Origin: Actinomycetes bacterium
GTDB lineage: Bacteria; Actinomycetota; Acidimicrobiia; Acidimicrobiales; Ilumatobacteraceae
Length of the DNA: 64,000 bases
Direction: 5' to 3'
NCBI GenBank assembly: GCA_029782355.1
Contig: JAKOUY010000031.1
Coordinates: 328,742-392,741 of the forward strand
A program made the position numbers and the translations under genes. Of this stretch, positions 52,583 through 61,211 are shown in pieces; within the stretch, counting starts at the first letter, position 1; every line of letters starts with the position of its first letter. The notes under the pieces were generated by a model. It was not told the origin of the DNA and did not search any database. It saw nothing but the letters and a program-made list of their open reading frames with translations.

Positions 52583-52603
52583 CGTTACCACGGCGTTACC
52601 ACG
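52583..52603 (+). repeat. Two CGTTACCACG repeats with 11-bp period
   Basis: CGTTACCACG occurs at 52583-52592 and 52594-52603 with one base between, in the non-coding stretch before the ERCC4-Lsr2 gene. It could be another recombinase arm site or an operator for that gene. Confidence 0.5.
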
Positions 52604-52710
52604 AGCGGCCTCCGCGAGGGCCGTGTTCGCGCCGGTCTCGAACCCTTCGTCATCGCGGCTGGCTCAGTTCGCGAGCAGACTCTGCACATCGCGAGCGGGG
52701 TGGCCGTGTC

Positions 52711-53673
52711 GTGATGGAGTTCGTGATCGCTCGGAATCCGGACGAGGGCTCGTCGTTGCCGTTCTTGTTGCGGTTGCCGTTGGGTCGCGACGGTGTGGCG
52801 TTGAAGGTGCGCGAGACGTGGCCGCGCACGTCGAAGGTGTACTGCCACCGCGCCGACGAGTGGCCCGACGAGGTGGAGGTGATCGAGCGGGTGCCGGTGC
52901 GGTCGTGTGTGCGTCGGGGCGCCGCGATCGATCTCGTGTTGGACCGCGCCCGTGAGCATCGTTCCCAGTTCGTGTTCACGCGGGCGCGGGGTCGTGAGGT
53001 GATCTTCTGGCAGAGCGCCCGCACCGCCAAGCAGGCCCGTCCGGCGGTGTCGGTGCCGACGGCGCGCGCCGTGGGGCGGGTGTTGGAGATCGTCGTCGAT
53101 TCGCACGAGCGGTACGCGTGGAAGTTCGATCAGCAACAAGCGACCACGACGCGACAGGCGTTACCAGCGGGCGATTACGCGGTGACCGTCGAGGGGGAGG
53201 TGGTCGCGGCGGTTGAGCGCAAGAGCCTCGCCGACCTGGTGTCGACGCTGACCACCGGCAAGCTGCGGTACCTGCTCGCCGATCTCGCCGCGCTCCCCCG
53301 AGCGGCGGTGGTCGTCGAGGACCGCTGGTCGTCGGTGTTCAAGCTCGACCGGGTCCGCCCCGCCGTCGTCGCCGAAGGGCTCGCCGAGGCCCAGGTACGG
53401 TTCCCGTCGGTGCCGATCGTGTTCTGCGAGACCCGCCAACTCGCACAGGAGTGGACCTACCGCTACCTCGGCGCCGCAGTGGCGCACCACCACGACACCC
53501 AACTCGGCGACGACCGCGCCGGCGAGCTCCCCGCTGCTGGTGTGGTGCCGCCGGCCGAGGCGACCACCGCCGAGATCCGCGCCTGGGCAATCGCCAACGG
53601 CTACCCGGTGTCGGACCGCGGCCGGCTGCGCCCCGAGATCAGCGACGCCTTCCGCCTCGCTACCGGCCGGTGA
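52711..53673 (+). CDS. ERCC4-type nuclease fused to an Lsr2-like DNA-binding domain
   Basis: A 320-residue protein with three parts. Residues 1-120 are an unassigned alpha/beta region. Residues about 124-250 are an ERCC4 (XPF/Mus81) nuclease: VVDSHER (Asp130), LPAGDYAV (Asp155) and VERKSLADL (Glu169, Arg170, Lys171, Asp175), the full GDx(n)ERKxxxD site. Residues about 283-316 (ATTAEIRAWAIANGYPVSDR, then GRLRPEISDAF) match the C-terminal DNA-binding domain of Lsr2, including the RGR minor-groove hook at 303-305. Lsr2 binds A+T-rich foreign DNA, so this may be a nuclease guided to such DNA. Start is GTG 52711 or ATG 52714. Confidence 0.85.
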   Translation: MMEFVIARNPDEGSSLPFLLRLPLGRDGVALKVRETWPRTSKVYCHRADEWPDEVEVIERVPVRSCVRRGAAIDLVLDRAREHRSQFVFTRARGREVIFWQSARTAKQARPAVSVPTARAVGRVLEIVVDSHERYAWKFDQQQATTTRQALPAGDYAVTVEGEVVAAVERKSLADLVSTLTTGKLRYLLADLAALPRAAVVVEDRWSSVFKLDRVRPAVVAEGLAEAQVRFPSVPIVFCETRQLAQEWTYRYLGAAVAHHHDTQLGDDRAGELPAAGVVPPAEATTAEIRAWAIANGYPVSDRGRLRPEISDAFRLATGR

Positions 53674-53838
53674 GTCCCGTATGCGATCACGGACGTTGGT
53701 AGTCGCCGGCGAGCTTCGTACCGGTCGGTGTGCCGGTTCCGGAGTGGGTTCAGCCGGTGAGTGCTGGCAGCGTTACGGGTCTGCAGTCGCACGGGCGAGT
53801 CGCCGCGGGAACCGCGTCGGACGTCGTAGCGTCTCATC

Positions 53839-55191
53839 GTGGTGAGGCTGCTGCGGCTTGCGGCGACGCTGTTTGCGTGCGTCGCCGGGTGTGCTGCGTG
53901 TGGTTTGCCGTCGGAGTCGGTCGGTGGAACGACGTCGGGTGCTCCCGAGGCATCGGTCTCCAGCACGACGCCTCCCGCCACCTTGAGCGCCTCGACGTTC
54001 GACCCAGCGGCGAGCTGCCCGGACGACCGTCCCGGTGACTGGACCGCGGGACTGAGCGGCACTGACTACGGCGACTTCGTTCAGCTTCGAGGCCGGATGT
54101 ACTTCTGGGAGAGCGCGACCCCGCGCGTGGCGGCCGAGCTGGGCGACGTCGTCGGGCGGGTGTGCTTCACGCTGAGCGAGATGAGCTTCAGCGGTACCGC
54201 ACCGATCCAGGACGGTGACGCGTCGATCCTCCCGATCGGGACCGAGCTGCGCGGTCTGCTGGGCGGCGATGCGGACCTGCGCGTTGCGGCCGTGACCGGT
54301 GACGGCGTGCTCGTCTACGAAGTGACCGTGGTCGAGGGCGCAACGGTCGGCGCCGACCTGATCGACCTCACCGGCAGCGTCCTGGCGATCGGGATCAACA
54401 GCGGTCTCGACAACTCACCACTCGCCGCCATCGACAACCCCGACACAGTCGCCACGCTGATCGCTGCGCTGGCGGCCGCCCCCGTCGACCTGTCCAGCTC
54501 GGCGGCCGACTCGCCGAGCTACTCGATCGAGCTGCGCCGAGCCGACGGCACCACGACCACACGCCCCTACTCGATCGATTCGGGCATCCTCGGGCCGGGG
54601 GTCAGCCTGCCCGACACGTGGCGAGACGCCATCAACGCCGCGGCACCACCAGGGTCGACGTCGCCCCCACCCACGACCGCACCACCGGTCGAACCGGTCG
54701 AACCGGTCTCGACCGACGCACCACCGGCGCTCAGTGACGCCACCATGCAGAACCTTGCGGCGGCCCTCGGGCTCGACGGGCCGATCGAACCGCGACGGCG
54801 AACACGGCGTCGGCCAATGCATCGGCCGGCTCGAACCCCGCGGCGTGTGCATCAACGTGCCCACCTGGGGTGGCTGGACGTACTGGGACCTCGACGCCCA
54901 GAACGGTCCCGGCGCGACCGACGAACAAGCCGCCCGGACCGCGATCGACTTCTTCGACCGGGTCGGCGCAGACCCCGGCGACATCATCTCGATCGAACCC
55001 AACGGCCCACTCCCACAGGTCCGGTTCACCAGCCGCGCACTCGTCATGGTCGGCGTCGACCAACGCATCGCGATGCTCATCGCGCCGACCGCCCTACTGC
55101 CCATCCTCTGAACCAACCACGACATCGCGACACGGTCACTGACCGTGGGCGACCCCGCAGCGGTCGTAACGATCGTCCTGGCGGTTGGTAA
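53839..55191 (+). CDS. Lipoprotein of unknown function, frameshifted near its C-terminus
   Basis: The frame encodes 450 residues starting at a GTG. Residues 1-18 form a lipoprotein signal with lipobox VAGC (Cys18), then a Ser/Thr/Pro linker and a soluble domain with DFVQLRGRMYFWES and VGRVCFTLSEMSF. After about residue 318 (GLDGPIEP) the reading becomes Arg/Pro-rich and loses protein character, while the +1 frame from about 54790 resumes sensible sequence and ends at 55111. A single indel near 54785-54800 would join them. So the gene is either mutated or carries a sequence error. Family unknown. Confidence 0.6.
   Translation: MVRLLRLAATLFACVAGCAACGLPSESVGGTTSGAPEASVSSTTPPATLSASTFDPAASCPDDRPGDWTAGLSGTDYGDFVQLRGRMYFWESATPRVAAELGDVVGRVCFTLSEMSFSGTAPIQDGDASILPIGTELRGLLGGDADLRVAAVTGDGVLVYEVTVVEGATVGADLIDLTGSVLAIGINSGLDNSPLAAIDNPDTVATLIAALAAAPVDLSSSAADSPSYSIELRRADGTTTTRPYSIDSGILGPGVSLPDTWRDAINAAAPPGSTSPPPTTAPPVEPVEPVSTDAPPALSDATMQNLAAALGLDGPIEPRRRTRRRPMHRPARTPRRVHQRAHLGWLDVLGPRRPERSRRDRRTSRPDRDRLLRPGRRRPRRHHLDRTQRPTPTGPVHQPRTRHGRRRPTHRDAHRADRPTAHPLNQPRHRDTVTDRGRPRSGRNDRPGGW
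54795..55111 (+). pseudogene. Out-of-frame C-terminal part of the lipoprotein
   Basis: In the +1 frame relative to the upstream lipoprotein, residues reading GQCIGRLEPRGVCINVPTWG, then GWTYWDLDAQNGPGATDEQA and IISIEPNGPLPQV, look like a folded domain and stop at 55111. It has no start codon of its own near the junction. It is best explained as the displaced C-terminus of the gene beginning at 53839. Confidence 0.55.
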
Positions 55192-55563
55192 GCGGCCCCG
55201 GGGATGTCGGCGGCGCACACCGATGACGATCTCGTTCTCTTCACGGGCGACGTGGATCTCGCAGGTGCTGCGCAAGCAGCCGGGATCGCGTCTCCGTCGC
55301 GACAGCCTGAGTCCGCCGCTCGCAGCACGACCCCACCGAAGCATCGCTCCACACAACGCCGACTCGCGGCGCCCCGAAGCGCCGATCGGTGATCCGTGTG
55401 GAAGAACACGCGCCCGTCGTTCTGCGCTGCGCCTTCTGTGTTACCGCAGGCACCCGGGATCAGACGCGCCGACGGCAGCGGTCGCTCCGCTGCAGCCGGT
55501 GCCCTTGAGCGAGAGGGATGTCGAGCGAGCGCACCAAGCATCTTCTGACGCAGCCGCGCGTCG
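55192..55563. other. Gap of about 370 bp without a confident gene
   Basis: The only plausible reading is a 62-codon frame at 55204-55392 whose first 30 residues (SAAHTDDDLVLFTGDVDLAG) look protein-like before turning Pro/Arg/Ser-rich; it may be the remnant of a truncated gene. No repeat, tRNA or convincing promoter was seen. Confidence 0.4.
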
Positions 55564-56442
55564 CTACTCGTCATCGAGTGTTTCGACGTACGAGTTCCAG
55601 TCTGGTTCCGGCAGATCGGCAAGTTCCAGCTCCGGCGAGACGTCGGGGGCGGTGCTCGATGCAGGCTCCGACTCTGCGATGAGCCGCCCCAGCCACCACG
55701 CAACATCGCCGACTACCGTTCGGTCGTCGATCCACGCCCCAATCTCCTGGTGGCGTCGGCTCATCGTCGTCCAGTTCGCAGAGCCCATCCAGAGCCGGTC
55801 CCATCGGAATGCCCCCTCGTAGATCCCGTAGCCGGTGTCGGCGTTGTACTCCCAGCCCAATACGAGGCACTTGGCGTGCGTCATCGGCACGATCGAGTTC
55901 CCCGCCTTGAGGTAGTTGTGCACCCGAACCGACTCCATCGCGCCTGCTTCGCCGGTGTCGCTCTCCCAGCTCCGCCAGTCGACCGAACCGATCTCGTCGG
56001 GACGACCATATTCACGCAGGCCAGGCACGAACTTGGTGTGGCAGCCAGGACCATCCACCCTGAGCCGCTCCGCAGCGCGCGATAGCTTGCCGGTCGGTGA
56101 CTTCTGCGTCAGTACGAGCACCTGGGTCCAGCCCCACCCCAACTTCGAACGAAGGAGGAGCGCGTCAACGACACCGTCGTCGGAGATCCACGGCGAGCAG
56201 CCCAGCACCACCCTCACACCCTCCTTCGGACCACGCTCCTCGCGCCACTGGTCGATCCCGGCGATGAGGTCGTCGAGGACGTCGGTGCCAGCCGCTAGGC
56301 GCACACGTGCAGCGTCCGAGTGGGTCGGGAACGGGTACGGCACGGGATCGACGATACGCGATCGAGCGGACAGGCTCGGGCAGGGCACGACGCGTTCTCG
56401 GCTGGGCTGCTGGCTGAACTCGAAGTCCCGCTTCAGGGGCAC
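55564..56442 (-). CDS. Phospholipase D-like (PLDc) domain protein
   Basis: A 292-residue protein with one recognisable PLD-type motif: MTHAKCLVLGWEY (about 188-200, His-x-Lys) followed by LWMGSANWTTMSRRHQEIGA, the usual GSAN/E element. An earlier part with VLGCSPWISDDGVVDALLLR (about 79-98) matches the N-terminal half of PLD-like nucleases, where the first HKD is degenerate. Proteins of this type act as DNA phosphodiesterases or helicase-linked nucleases in defence loci. The first 35 residues have no family match, so a GTG start nearer residue 32 is possible. It is a single gene between two gene-poor gaps. Confidence 0.72.
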   Translation of the reverse strand: MPLKRDFEFSQQPSRERVVPCPSLSARSRIVDPVPYPFPTHSDAARVRLAAGTDVLDDLIAGIDQWREERGPKEGVRVVLGCSPWISDDGVVDALLLRSKLGWGWTQVLVLTQKSPTGKLSRAAERLRVDGPGCHTKFVPGLREYGRPDEIGSVDWRSWESDTGEAGAMESVRVHNYLKAGNSIVPMTHAKCLVLGWEYNADTGYGIYEGAFRWDRLWMGSANWTTMSRRHQEIGAWIDDRTVVGDVAWWLGRLIAESEPASSTAPDVSPELELADLPEPDWNSYVETLDDE

Positions 56443-56874
56443 CGCCCGATATCAAAGCACGGGCCGTCAGCGCCTTCGAGGCCAATGTCATGGTGGTCCT
56501 CGGCCCAGTCGTGTCTGACAAACACGCTTGTCATGCGGTGCTCCTTGCTTCAGATGGTGGTGGCGGAAGAGACGATGCGATCCGCGATGCAGGGAGGACT
56601 CCTGCGACCGTTCGTCCGTTGGTCGGCGACGACTGGGCATCCCAGAACGCGGGTGGTGGACGCGCCCTAGGCGCCGTTCTGCGCTACCTCGCCCCGCCGG
56701 AGACGGAGGACGTTCTGCGCTGTTCTTATGCGTCCCCGAACGGCACTTGGTGGGCACTGCGCACTTCGCCGGCTATGCGTGCGCCGTCGAGGCGGTGGCG
56801 CGAGCATTTCCGACTGCGTTTCGCACCGCCCAGCGGGTTGTTATGCGGCGCGGTAGCCGTGTGTCTTCGGTCCA
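56443..56874. other. Gap of about 430 bp without a confident gene
   Basis: Several short overlapping frames exist on both strands but none has protein-like composition or a ribosome-binding site. The decamer GTTCTGCGCT occurs twice about 40 bp apart (near 56680 and 56717). Nothing else recognisable is seen. Confidence 0.4.
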
Positions 56875-59181
56875 TCACCGTTCGAAGTCAGATGCCATCG
56901 CGACCAGGCGTTCGTTCGCCCATGACACTAGGAAGCGCCGATGGCGAAGGGACCCGCAAAGGTCTCGAAGCTCCTGAAGCGGAGTGAGCAGGCAAGGCGA
57001 CGACTCGATCGCCCGAAGGTGTGCGTTGATCGCTGCGTCAAGCATCCCTGCAGACCGCAGGCACACGCCAGCCCTGAACCATGCGAGATCGTCAAGGGGT
57101 GGCCCGAGATGAGCTGCGTAGATGAACAACTCAGCGGCAGTTCGATGGTCGCCACGCGCTTGGACGCAATCTGCATAGTTGACCCAGGCCTTCGAGTCCA
57201 AAGGATCGACACGTCTGACTAGCTCCTCGAACCGACTTTCGGCAGCTTTGAAGTCCCCGACTCGCTGTAGGAAGCGTGCCTCTGTCTCAAGGGTGGCGTA
57301 CATGTTCTCGGCATGAATCTCAGAGACCGACTCGATCTCTCGAGCGATCGCCACGTATCTGTCAACCTCCGAGCGCGCAGCACTCATGTCCCCGCCAAGC
57401 ATTGGAACGAAGCAGGCCGCTCGCCAGAAGCGGCTGGTCATCAATAGCTGCTCATCTTCACCGACTTCGTTAGACATTGCATATCGCCGCAACGCCTCCT
57501 CAGCTCGCAGCCGCCATCGCTGCGCTTGGTTCACACGCTCCAGTTTTCCGGCCAAGCCAAGCGCGCGAATCGAAACCGACAGGTGTGTGCGCGCCGTCAG
57601 ATCGGTGGTTGACAGGCGATCGAGCGCTTCCCACGCCCGTGTCAGGTGGCTCGGCTCCATCCGTACCAAATAGTCCGCAAAGAGGTAGGTGTCGACTAGC
57701 GGGGCGTGAGCGCCCGTGGATCCGTGGCGACGCTCGGCACGACCCAGCAAACCTCTGAGGAACCCGGCAGCCTCATCGGGAAATCCGAGGTAGCACAGCA
57801 CGCGCGCTAGCCCTGAGTTCCCTATTGGGTCTGCCGTGTCTCCCTGAGAAAGCGCTGTGCCAAGCGACCTCATATATGGAGAAGCATCCAGGATCGAATC
57901 AAGGCGAAGTCCCCAACTGCTAGTTGGCATTGGTAGATAACCTGGTCCGCAGGCCTCCACAAGACGGCGACGAAGGCCAATCGTCGGAGTCGCTTGAAAG
58001 TGCAGGGATTGGAAATATGGCGCTGCCCGGTTCGTAAAGAGCTCATGCGCATGAAGGCACTGTGATGACCAACGAGCTAGAGAAGTCAGACTCGCTCTTT
58101 CAAGCGTCCAGAAGTGGCTCAAATCCGCGAAGGCGGGTACCGCCTCGATCTGTTCTCGAGAACCCAACTTGCACGTGCTCGGTTCGGGTAGCGATTCCTC
58201 ACCGAACGGCGTTGCGCGGGTTGAATCGCCGTGAAGCAGTGCGGTCGCGAATGGGTGCTCGACGTGCCCATGGTCCGCAGCGGAGCTGCAGTAGGTGACA
58301 AACGCCTTCTTGTCGCCCATACGTTGCTTAGCCACAGCAACCATGAGCATCGCCTGTGGACAGGTGGGGTCGGCTGCAACAGCAGCTGACGCCAACTCAT
58401 CGGCGGCCCGCCAGTTGCGGACCAGCATCGCAAGGCGGAAGCCATATCCACTGAGCCGACGCAGTGCCTCCTGTTCGAGGAAGCCCCTGTCCGGCCTGCC
58501 GCACAGCAGCGTGAGAGCGGCCATCACCAGTCGCGCCAGTGCTTCCTCAACATCTCCGGAACGGAAATCCAGTTCCGCTTTCCGTCTCGCAAGACGAGCG
58601 ATCAGCACGTCCTGGGTACCGGTTGGACTGTCAATCAGTGCCTCGGCAGCGCCGCTCAACGCTCGTCTCGCCTCCCCGAGGTCGCCAATATGCATGGCGA
58701 CAGACGCGTCCATGAGCAGATATCTGATGCGCAGTTCCGCAGGCACGTGCGTTCGTATTGGCGCCACTTCGCCGCCGTAACCGAGAAGCTGCAGCTGCTG
58801 CGCAACATAACGACATTCATTGCGGTCAAGACCGTCCGCCATTGGCAGTGCTCTCGCAAGTTCGCGCACCGCTCGATCAGCCTCTCCGGTGTAGAGCCAT
58901 AGTCGACATCGCCACGTGGCGATCCCCGCATCAGTGGCACCATCGTCACGAAGCCGGGCTTCAACGCCTCGAGCAAGCGGAGAACTGGTCGCTGGCGCGA
59001 CCCCTTGTTCAAGGAGCTGCCGGTATCGCGGCCGAACAATCATCGAAGCCCCTGTGGATCCTGGCCTGCTCTTCAACCACTCCACAACGGCCTGTCCAGT
59101 CAACGAGAGATCGGAATGATAACGCAAGTCAAACAAGCTGCTGACTGGCCATACGCGGGGTGAAAAGCAGGTCACGATCAC
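56875..59181 (-). CDS. Large TPR-repeat protein of unknown function
   Basis: A 768-residue soluble, mostly helical protein. Tetratricopeptide-like units are visible near the N-terminus (CRLWLYTGEADRAVRELARA), the middle (LGFPDEAAGFLRGLLGRAER) and the C-terminus (FLQRVGDFKAAESRFEELVR; WVNYADCVQARGDHRTAAEL; AGVCLRSAGMLDAAINAHLR). A central segment (about 330-430) is less repetitive. No enzymatic domain is seen. The frame runs 38 codons further, but the GTG at 59181 overlaps the HTTM stop (GTGA) and is the likely coupled start. It is the last gene of a four-gene operon with lower G+C, probably foreign, where it may bind partner proteins. Confidence 0.75.
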   Translation of the reverse strand: MIVTCFSPRVWPVSSLFDLRYHSDLSLTGQAVVEWLKSRPGSTGASMIVRPRYRQLLEQGVAPATSSPLARGVEARLRDDGATDAGIATWRCRLWLYTGEADRAVRELARALPMADGLDRNECRYVAQQLQLLGYGGEVAPIRTHVPAELRIRYLLMDASVAMHIGDLGEARRALSGAAEALIDSPTGTQDVLIARLARRKAELDFRSGDVEEALARLVMAALTLLCGRPDRGFLEQEALRRLSGYGFRLAMLVRNWRAADELASAAVAADPTCPQAMLMVAVAKQRMGDKKAFVTYCSSAADHGHVEHPFATALLHGDSTRATPFGEESLPEPSTCKLGSREQIEAVPAFADLSHFWTLERASLTSLARWSSQCLHAHELFTNRAAPYFQSLHFQATPTIGLRRRLVEACGPGYLPMPTSSWGLRLDSILDASPYMRSLGTALSQGDTADPIGNSGLARVLCYLGFPDEAAGFLRGLLGRAERRHGSTGAHAPLVDTYLFADYLVRMEPSHLTRAWEALDRLSTTDLTARTHLSVSIRALGLAGKLERVNQAQRWRLRAEEALRRYAMSNEVGEDEQLLMTSRFWRAACFVPMLGGDMSAARSEVDRYVAIAREIESVSEIHAENMYATLETEARFLQRVGDFKAAESRFEELVRRVDPLDSKAWVNYADCVQARGDHRTAAELFIYAAHLGPPLDDLAWFRAGVCLRSAGMLDAAINAHLRAIESSPCLLTPLQELRDLCGSLRHRRFLVSWANERLVAMASDFER

Positions 59182-59972
59182 AGTCGCGTCATCGCCGGGA
59201 ACGCTGCATACGTTAGGAGCGTCAATGCACCGAAGTGAGATAGCGTGCGGGCTCCGAGCAGCCCGAAGGAGGCGTGGAGAGCGCACCCGAGACACAATGC
59301 AACCAACGTGGAACCGCTGATAAGAATGATAGGCAAGAGAATCTCGACAGTAATGACTCCAAGGGAGAGCGCGCAGGCGACCTTGGAGTTCTGAACGCTG
59401 GCGGCTGCGCGACTAAGTAGCCAGCCGGGTGAGTCATAGAACAATCGATCGGCCCGGCCGCGGTCAAGCGCACTGAGCGAGATTCTTAGAACATCGCCGT
59501 TCCTGAAAGACGGCGATGCAAGCTTCCTAATCCCACTCGTCCAGTACATCACGGTGGTAGTAAGCGCAATTGCGGCGAGAGTCAAGTTGGCCTCTGCCGG
59601 ACCATCGAGGACGAGTCGAGCAAGCGGATCGATGGCAAGGATGCCACCAATGAGGATAAAGTAGCAGACGTGAAACTTGTGCGCGATTGAGAGTTCTACC
59701 ACATACCAACCTGCGAGCACAGCGGCGCAGACGGGAGCGGCGACTTGCACTGTCATCAACACCGACGTCGCAATCGCAACAACCGCCATGATGCGGACGG
59801 ACCGATAGCTGTAGGCTACTAAATGGCGGGTAGAGACGTACCGATACCAGAGGTACCCGTTGACCTCCATGAAGCCGGGACCGCGGCGAGACCGCGAAGT
59901 CAGAAGCTTCATCAGACTGCATAGACCGAAGCCAATCTCAATGAGACCGACTCGGGAGAACTCGCGCAACAC
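59178..59972 (-). CDS. HTTM-like (SdpB-like) polytopic membrane protein
   Basis: A 264-residue membrane protein with about six hydrophobic helices spread over its length. Its start (VLREFSRVGLIEIGFGLCSL), the GYLWYRYVSTRHLV segment and the WTSGIRKLASPSFRNGDVLR stretch resemble HTTM-domain proteins, the group that includes SdpB and the membrane half of vitamin K-dependent carboxylases. The GTG at 59972 begins 1 nt after the previous stop; a TTG at 60005 would give an overlap instead. In B. subtilis, SdpB works with SdpA to mature a peptide toxin. Here the neighbours are a small membrane protein and a TPR protein; function is unknown. Confidence 0.65.
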   Translation of the reverse strand: MLREFSRVGLIEIGFGLCSLMKLLTSRSRRGPGFMEVNGYLWYRYVSTRHLVAYSYRSVRIMAVVAIATSVLMTVQVAAPVCAAVLAGWYVVELSIAHKFHVCYFILIGGILAIDPLARLVLDGPAEANLTLAAIALTTTVMYWTSGIRKLASPSFRNGDVLRISLSALDRGRADRLFYDSPGWLLSRAAASVQNSKVACALSLGVITVEILLPIILISGSTLVALCLGCALHASFGLLGARTLSHFGALTLLTYAAFPAMTRL

Positions 59973-59973
59973 C

Positions 59974-60303
59974 CTAAGTGGTCGCCGGTTGCGCTCGGCC
60001 GTCAACTACGTGCACTACGGTCACCTTGGCACCCAACCTGAATATTACGGTCCCGACCAGTGTCCGCCCCAGGACTCGCCGAGAGTAGTCGAGAAGTGTC
60101 GGAAGCTCCTCCGGCCAGAAGGAGATCGTCGAGTGTGGCAGATGCTCCCATACCTGGAACTCCTGCCCATCTTGGTCGGTGAGCTCGAACTCGGCGTCGC
60201 AGGCCGAAGCGAACATCTTCCAGGTCGAGAACTCGCCGCAGAGTCCGACGGCGCAGCACACTAGAAACGCGCCGTATATGCCTAGCGCGATGAAAGCGGT
60301 CAC
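59974..60303 (-). CDS. Small single-pass membrane protein with a W-x-M-F motif (SdpA-like?)
   Basis: A 109-residue protein: one N-terminal helix (about 3-22) and a soluble domain on the far side containing STWKMFASACDAEFELTDQD (about 26-45). A Trp-x-x-Phe element right after the helix is reminiscent of SdpA and of the domain that follows HTTM regions in other proteins; this is a weak resemblance. It sits between a 91-residue protein and the HTTM gene, with 10 and 1 nt spacing. The ATG at 60303 is the first good start. If it is the soluble partner of the HTTM protein, the two would form a membrane complex. Confidence 0.6.
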   Translation of the reverse strand: MTAFIALGIYGAFLVCCAVGLCGEFSTWKMFASACDAEFELTDQDGQEFQVWEHLPHSTISFWPEELPTLLDYSRRVLGRTLVGTVIFRLGAKVTVVHVVDGRAQPATT

Positions 60304-60313
60304 ACTCGCTCGA

Positions 60314-60589
60314 TCAGTCGAGCATCACCATCTTGAGGTCGCCGGCGTTTTTCCATTCAAGGCTCGAACCCTTGAGAGAGAACCGCTCGAGCCGACGGCT
60401 GGGGCGCACGACAACCATCGAGTCCTGGGTCCCGAGCACCTCGATCCGTCGCCCTGCCTTCGCGGCCTCGACCACCAGTTCACCGACGGCGCTCTCGTCG
60501 ACTTCCAGAAGCCCTTGTTCGTTGAGCGCCGCCTTGTTGGCTCTCCCGAGTTCTTCTAGCAGACGATCGAGAGATGACTCTGGACGCAT
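60314..60589 (-). CDS. Small soluble protein, first gene of the HTTM/TPR operon
   Basis: A 91-residue protein without recognised family. The first half is acidic and helical (SLDRLLEELGRANKAALNEQ), the second forms beta strands (GRRIEVLGTQDSMVVVRPSR and WKNAGDLKMVML). It is not a leader-peptide-like sequence and has no signal. The ATG at 60589 was chosen over an upstream start because GGAGG lies 10 nt before it and a promoter is found at 60625-60654. It may be a regulator or immunity-type protein for the following genes; this is conjecture. Confidence 0.6.
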   Translation of the reverse strand: MRPESSLDRLLEELGRANKAALNEQGLLEVDESAVGELVVEAAKAGRRIEVLGTQDSMVVVRPSRRLERFSLKGSSLEWKNAGDLKMVMLD

Positions 60590-60624
60590 AAGGCCTACCT
60601 CCGTTTGGACATCCGGTAGCTTCC

Positions 60625-60654
60625 ACGATAGCACACAATCGCACAAGCGCACAA
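60625..60654 (-). promoter_or_regulatory. Promoter of the four-gene HTTM/TPR operon with 8-bp direct repeats
   Basis: On the minus strand TTGTGC (60654-60649) and TATCGT (60630-60625) are 18 nt apart, and the predicted transcription start is about 28 nt before the ATG. The spacer includes direct repeats with an 8-bp period (CTTGTGCG, CTTGTGCG, ATTGTGTG), which could bind a regulator. Confidence 0.5.
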
Positions 60655-61211
60655 GGGGCGACCGCTCGAAGGGGGCTGAGCACCATCCACATAGCGTGCC
60701 ATCGTACGAGGACTGTCCGCAGCGATCACAAGTTCACGCAGCAACACGTCAGGTCATTGCACGGCGAACAACGTCACCACGCGCTCAAGAGAGATCCCGC
60801 CCACGCGGATAGTGTGTCGACTCGGCCCGAAGCTGCCGGGCGTGCTCGTTTTCGATCGCGATGATCGCGGAGATCGACGACTGACCCTGCGGACCGCGCG
60901 CCTGCTGCATCCGCAGGCGCGCACAGCGCACGCTCGGCCGAACGATGAGCGTGGCGAGGACCGGTCCGATCGGCGCCATGCACGTGTCCCCTATCGCCGG
61001 GTCGGTCACGCGCCGATGCCCGTTCTGCACGTCGACCGACGGTCGGGCCGTCGCGCGTTACGGAGTGCAAGTCCGTAGCTGCCCGGTCGCGGGTCGGCTT
61101 GGCAGCGGCCAATCCCGTGCGAGGTCGTTCGCTCGTGTTTCCTCGATCCCCGCCGACAACGGGGCGTCTTGTGCCGTTCGCCGCGACGGTCGCCGCCTCT
61201 ACGCTCCGGCG
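60655..61211. other. Gap of about 560 bp without a confident gene
   Basis: Overlapping frames on both strands are Arg/Pro-rich or lack a start signal. An 81-codon minus-strand frame (60785-61030) contains a protein-like end (SSISAIIAIENEHARQLRAE) and may be a gene remnant. The gap separates the leftward HTTM/TPR operon from the rightward gene at 61212 and should hold the latter's promoter, though none is clear. Confidence 0.4.

Noticed and set aside
56840..56870. Integron attC-like end (GTTATGC)
   Set aside because: Only one short core-like sequence was found, without a paired inverse core or a cassette structure.
56490..56987. Plus-strand open frame of 165 codons
   Set aside because: Low-complexity, Arg/Ser/Pro-rich translation overlapping the end of the TPR gene; no ribosome-binding site or family motif.
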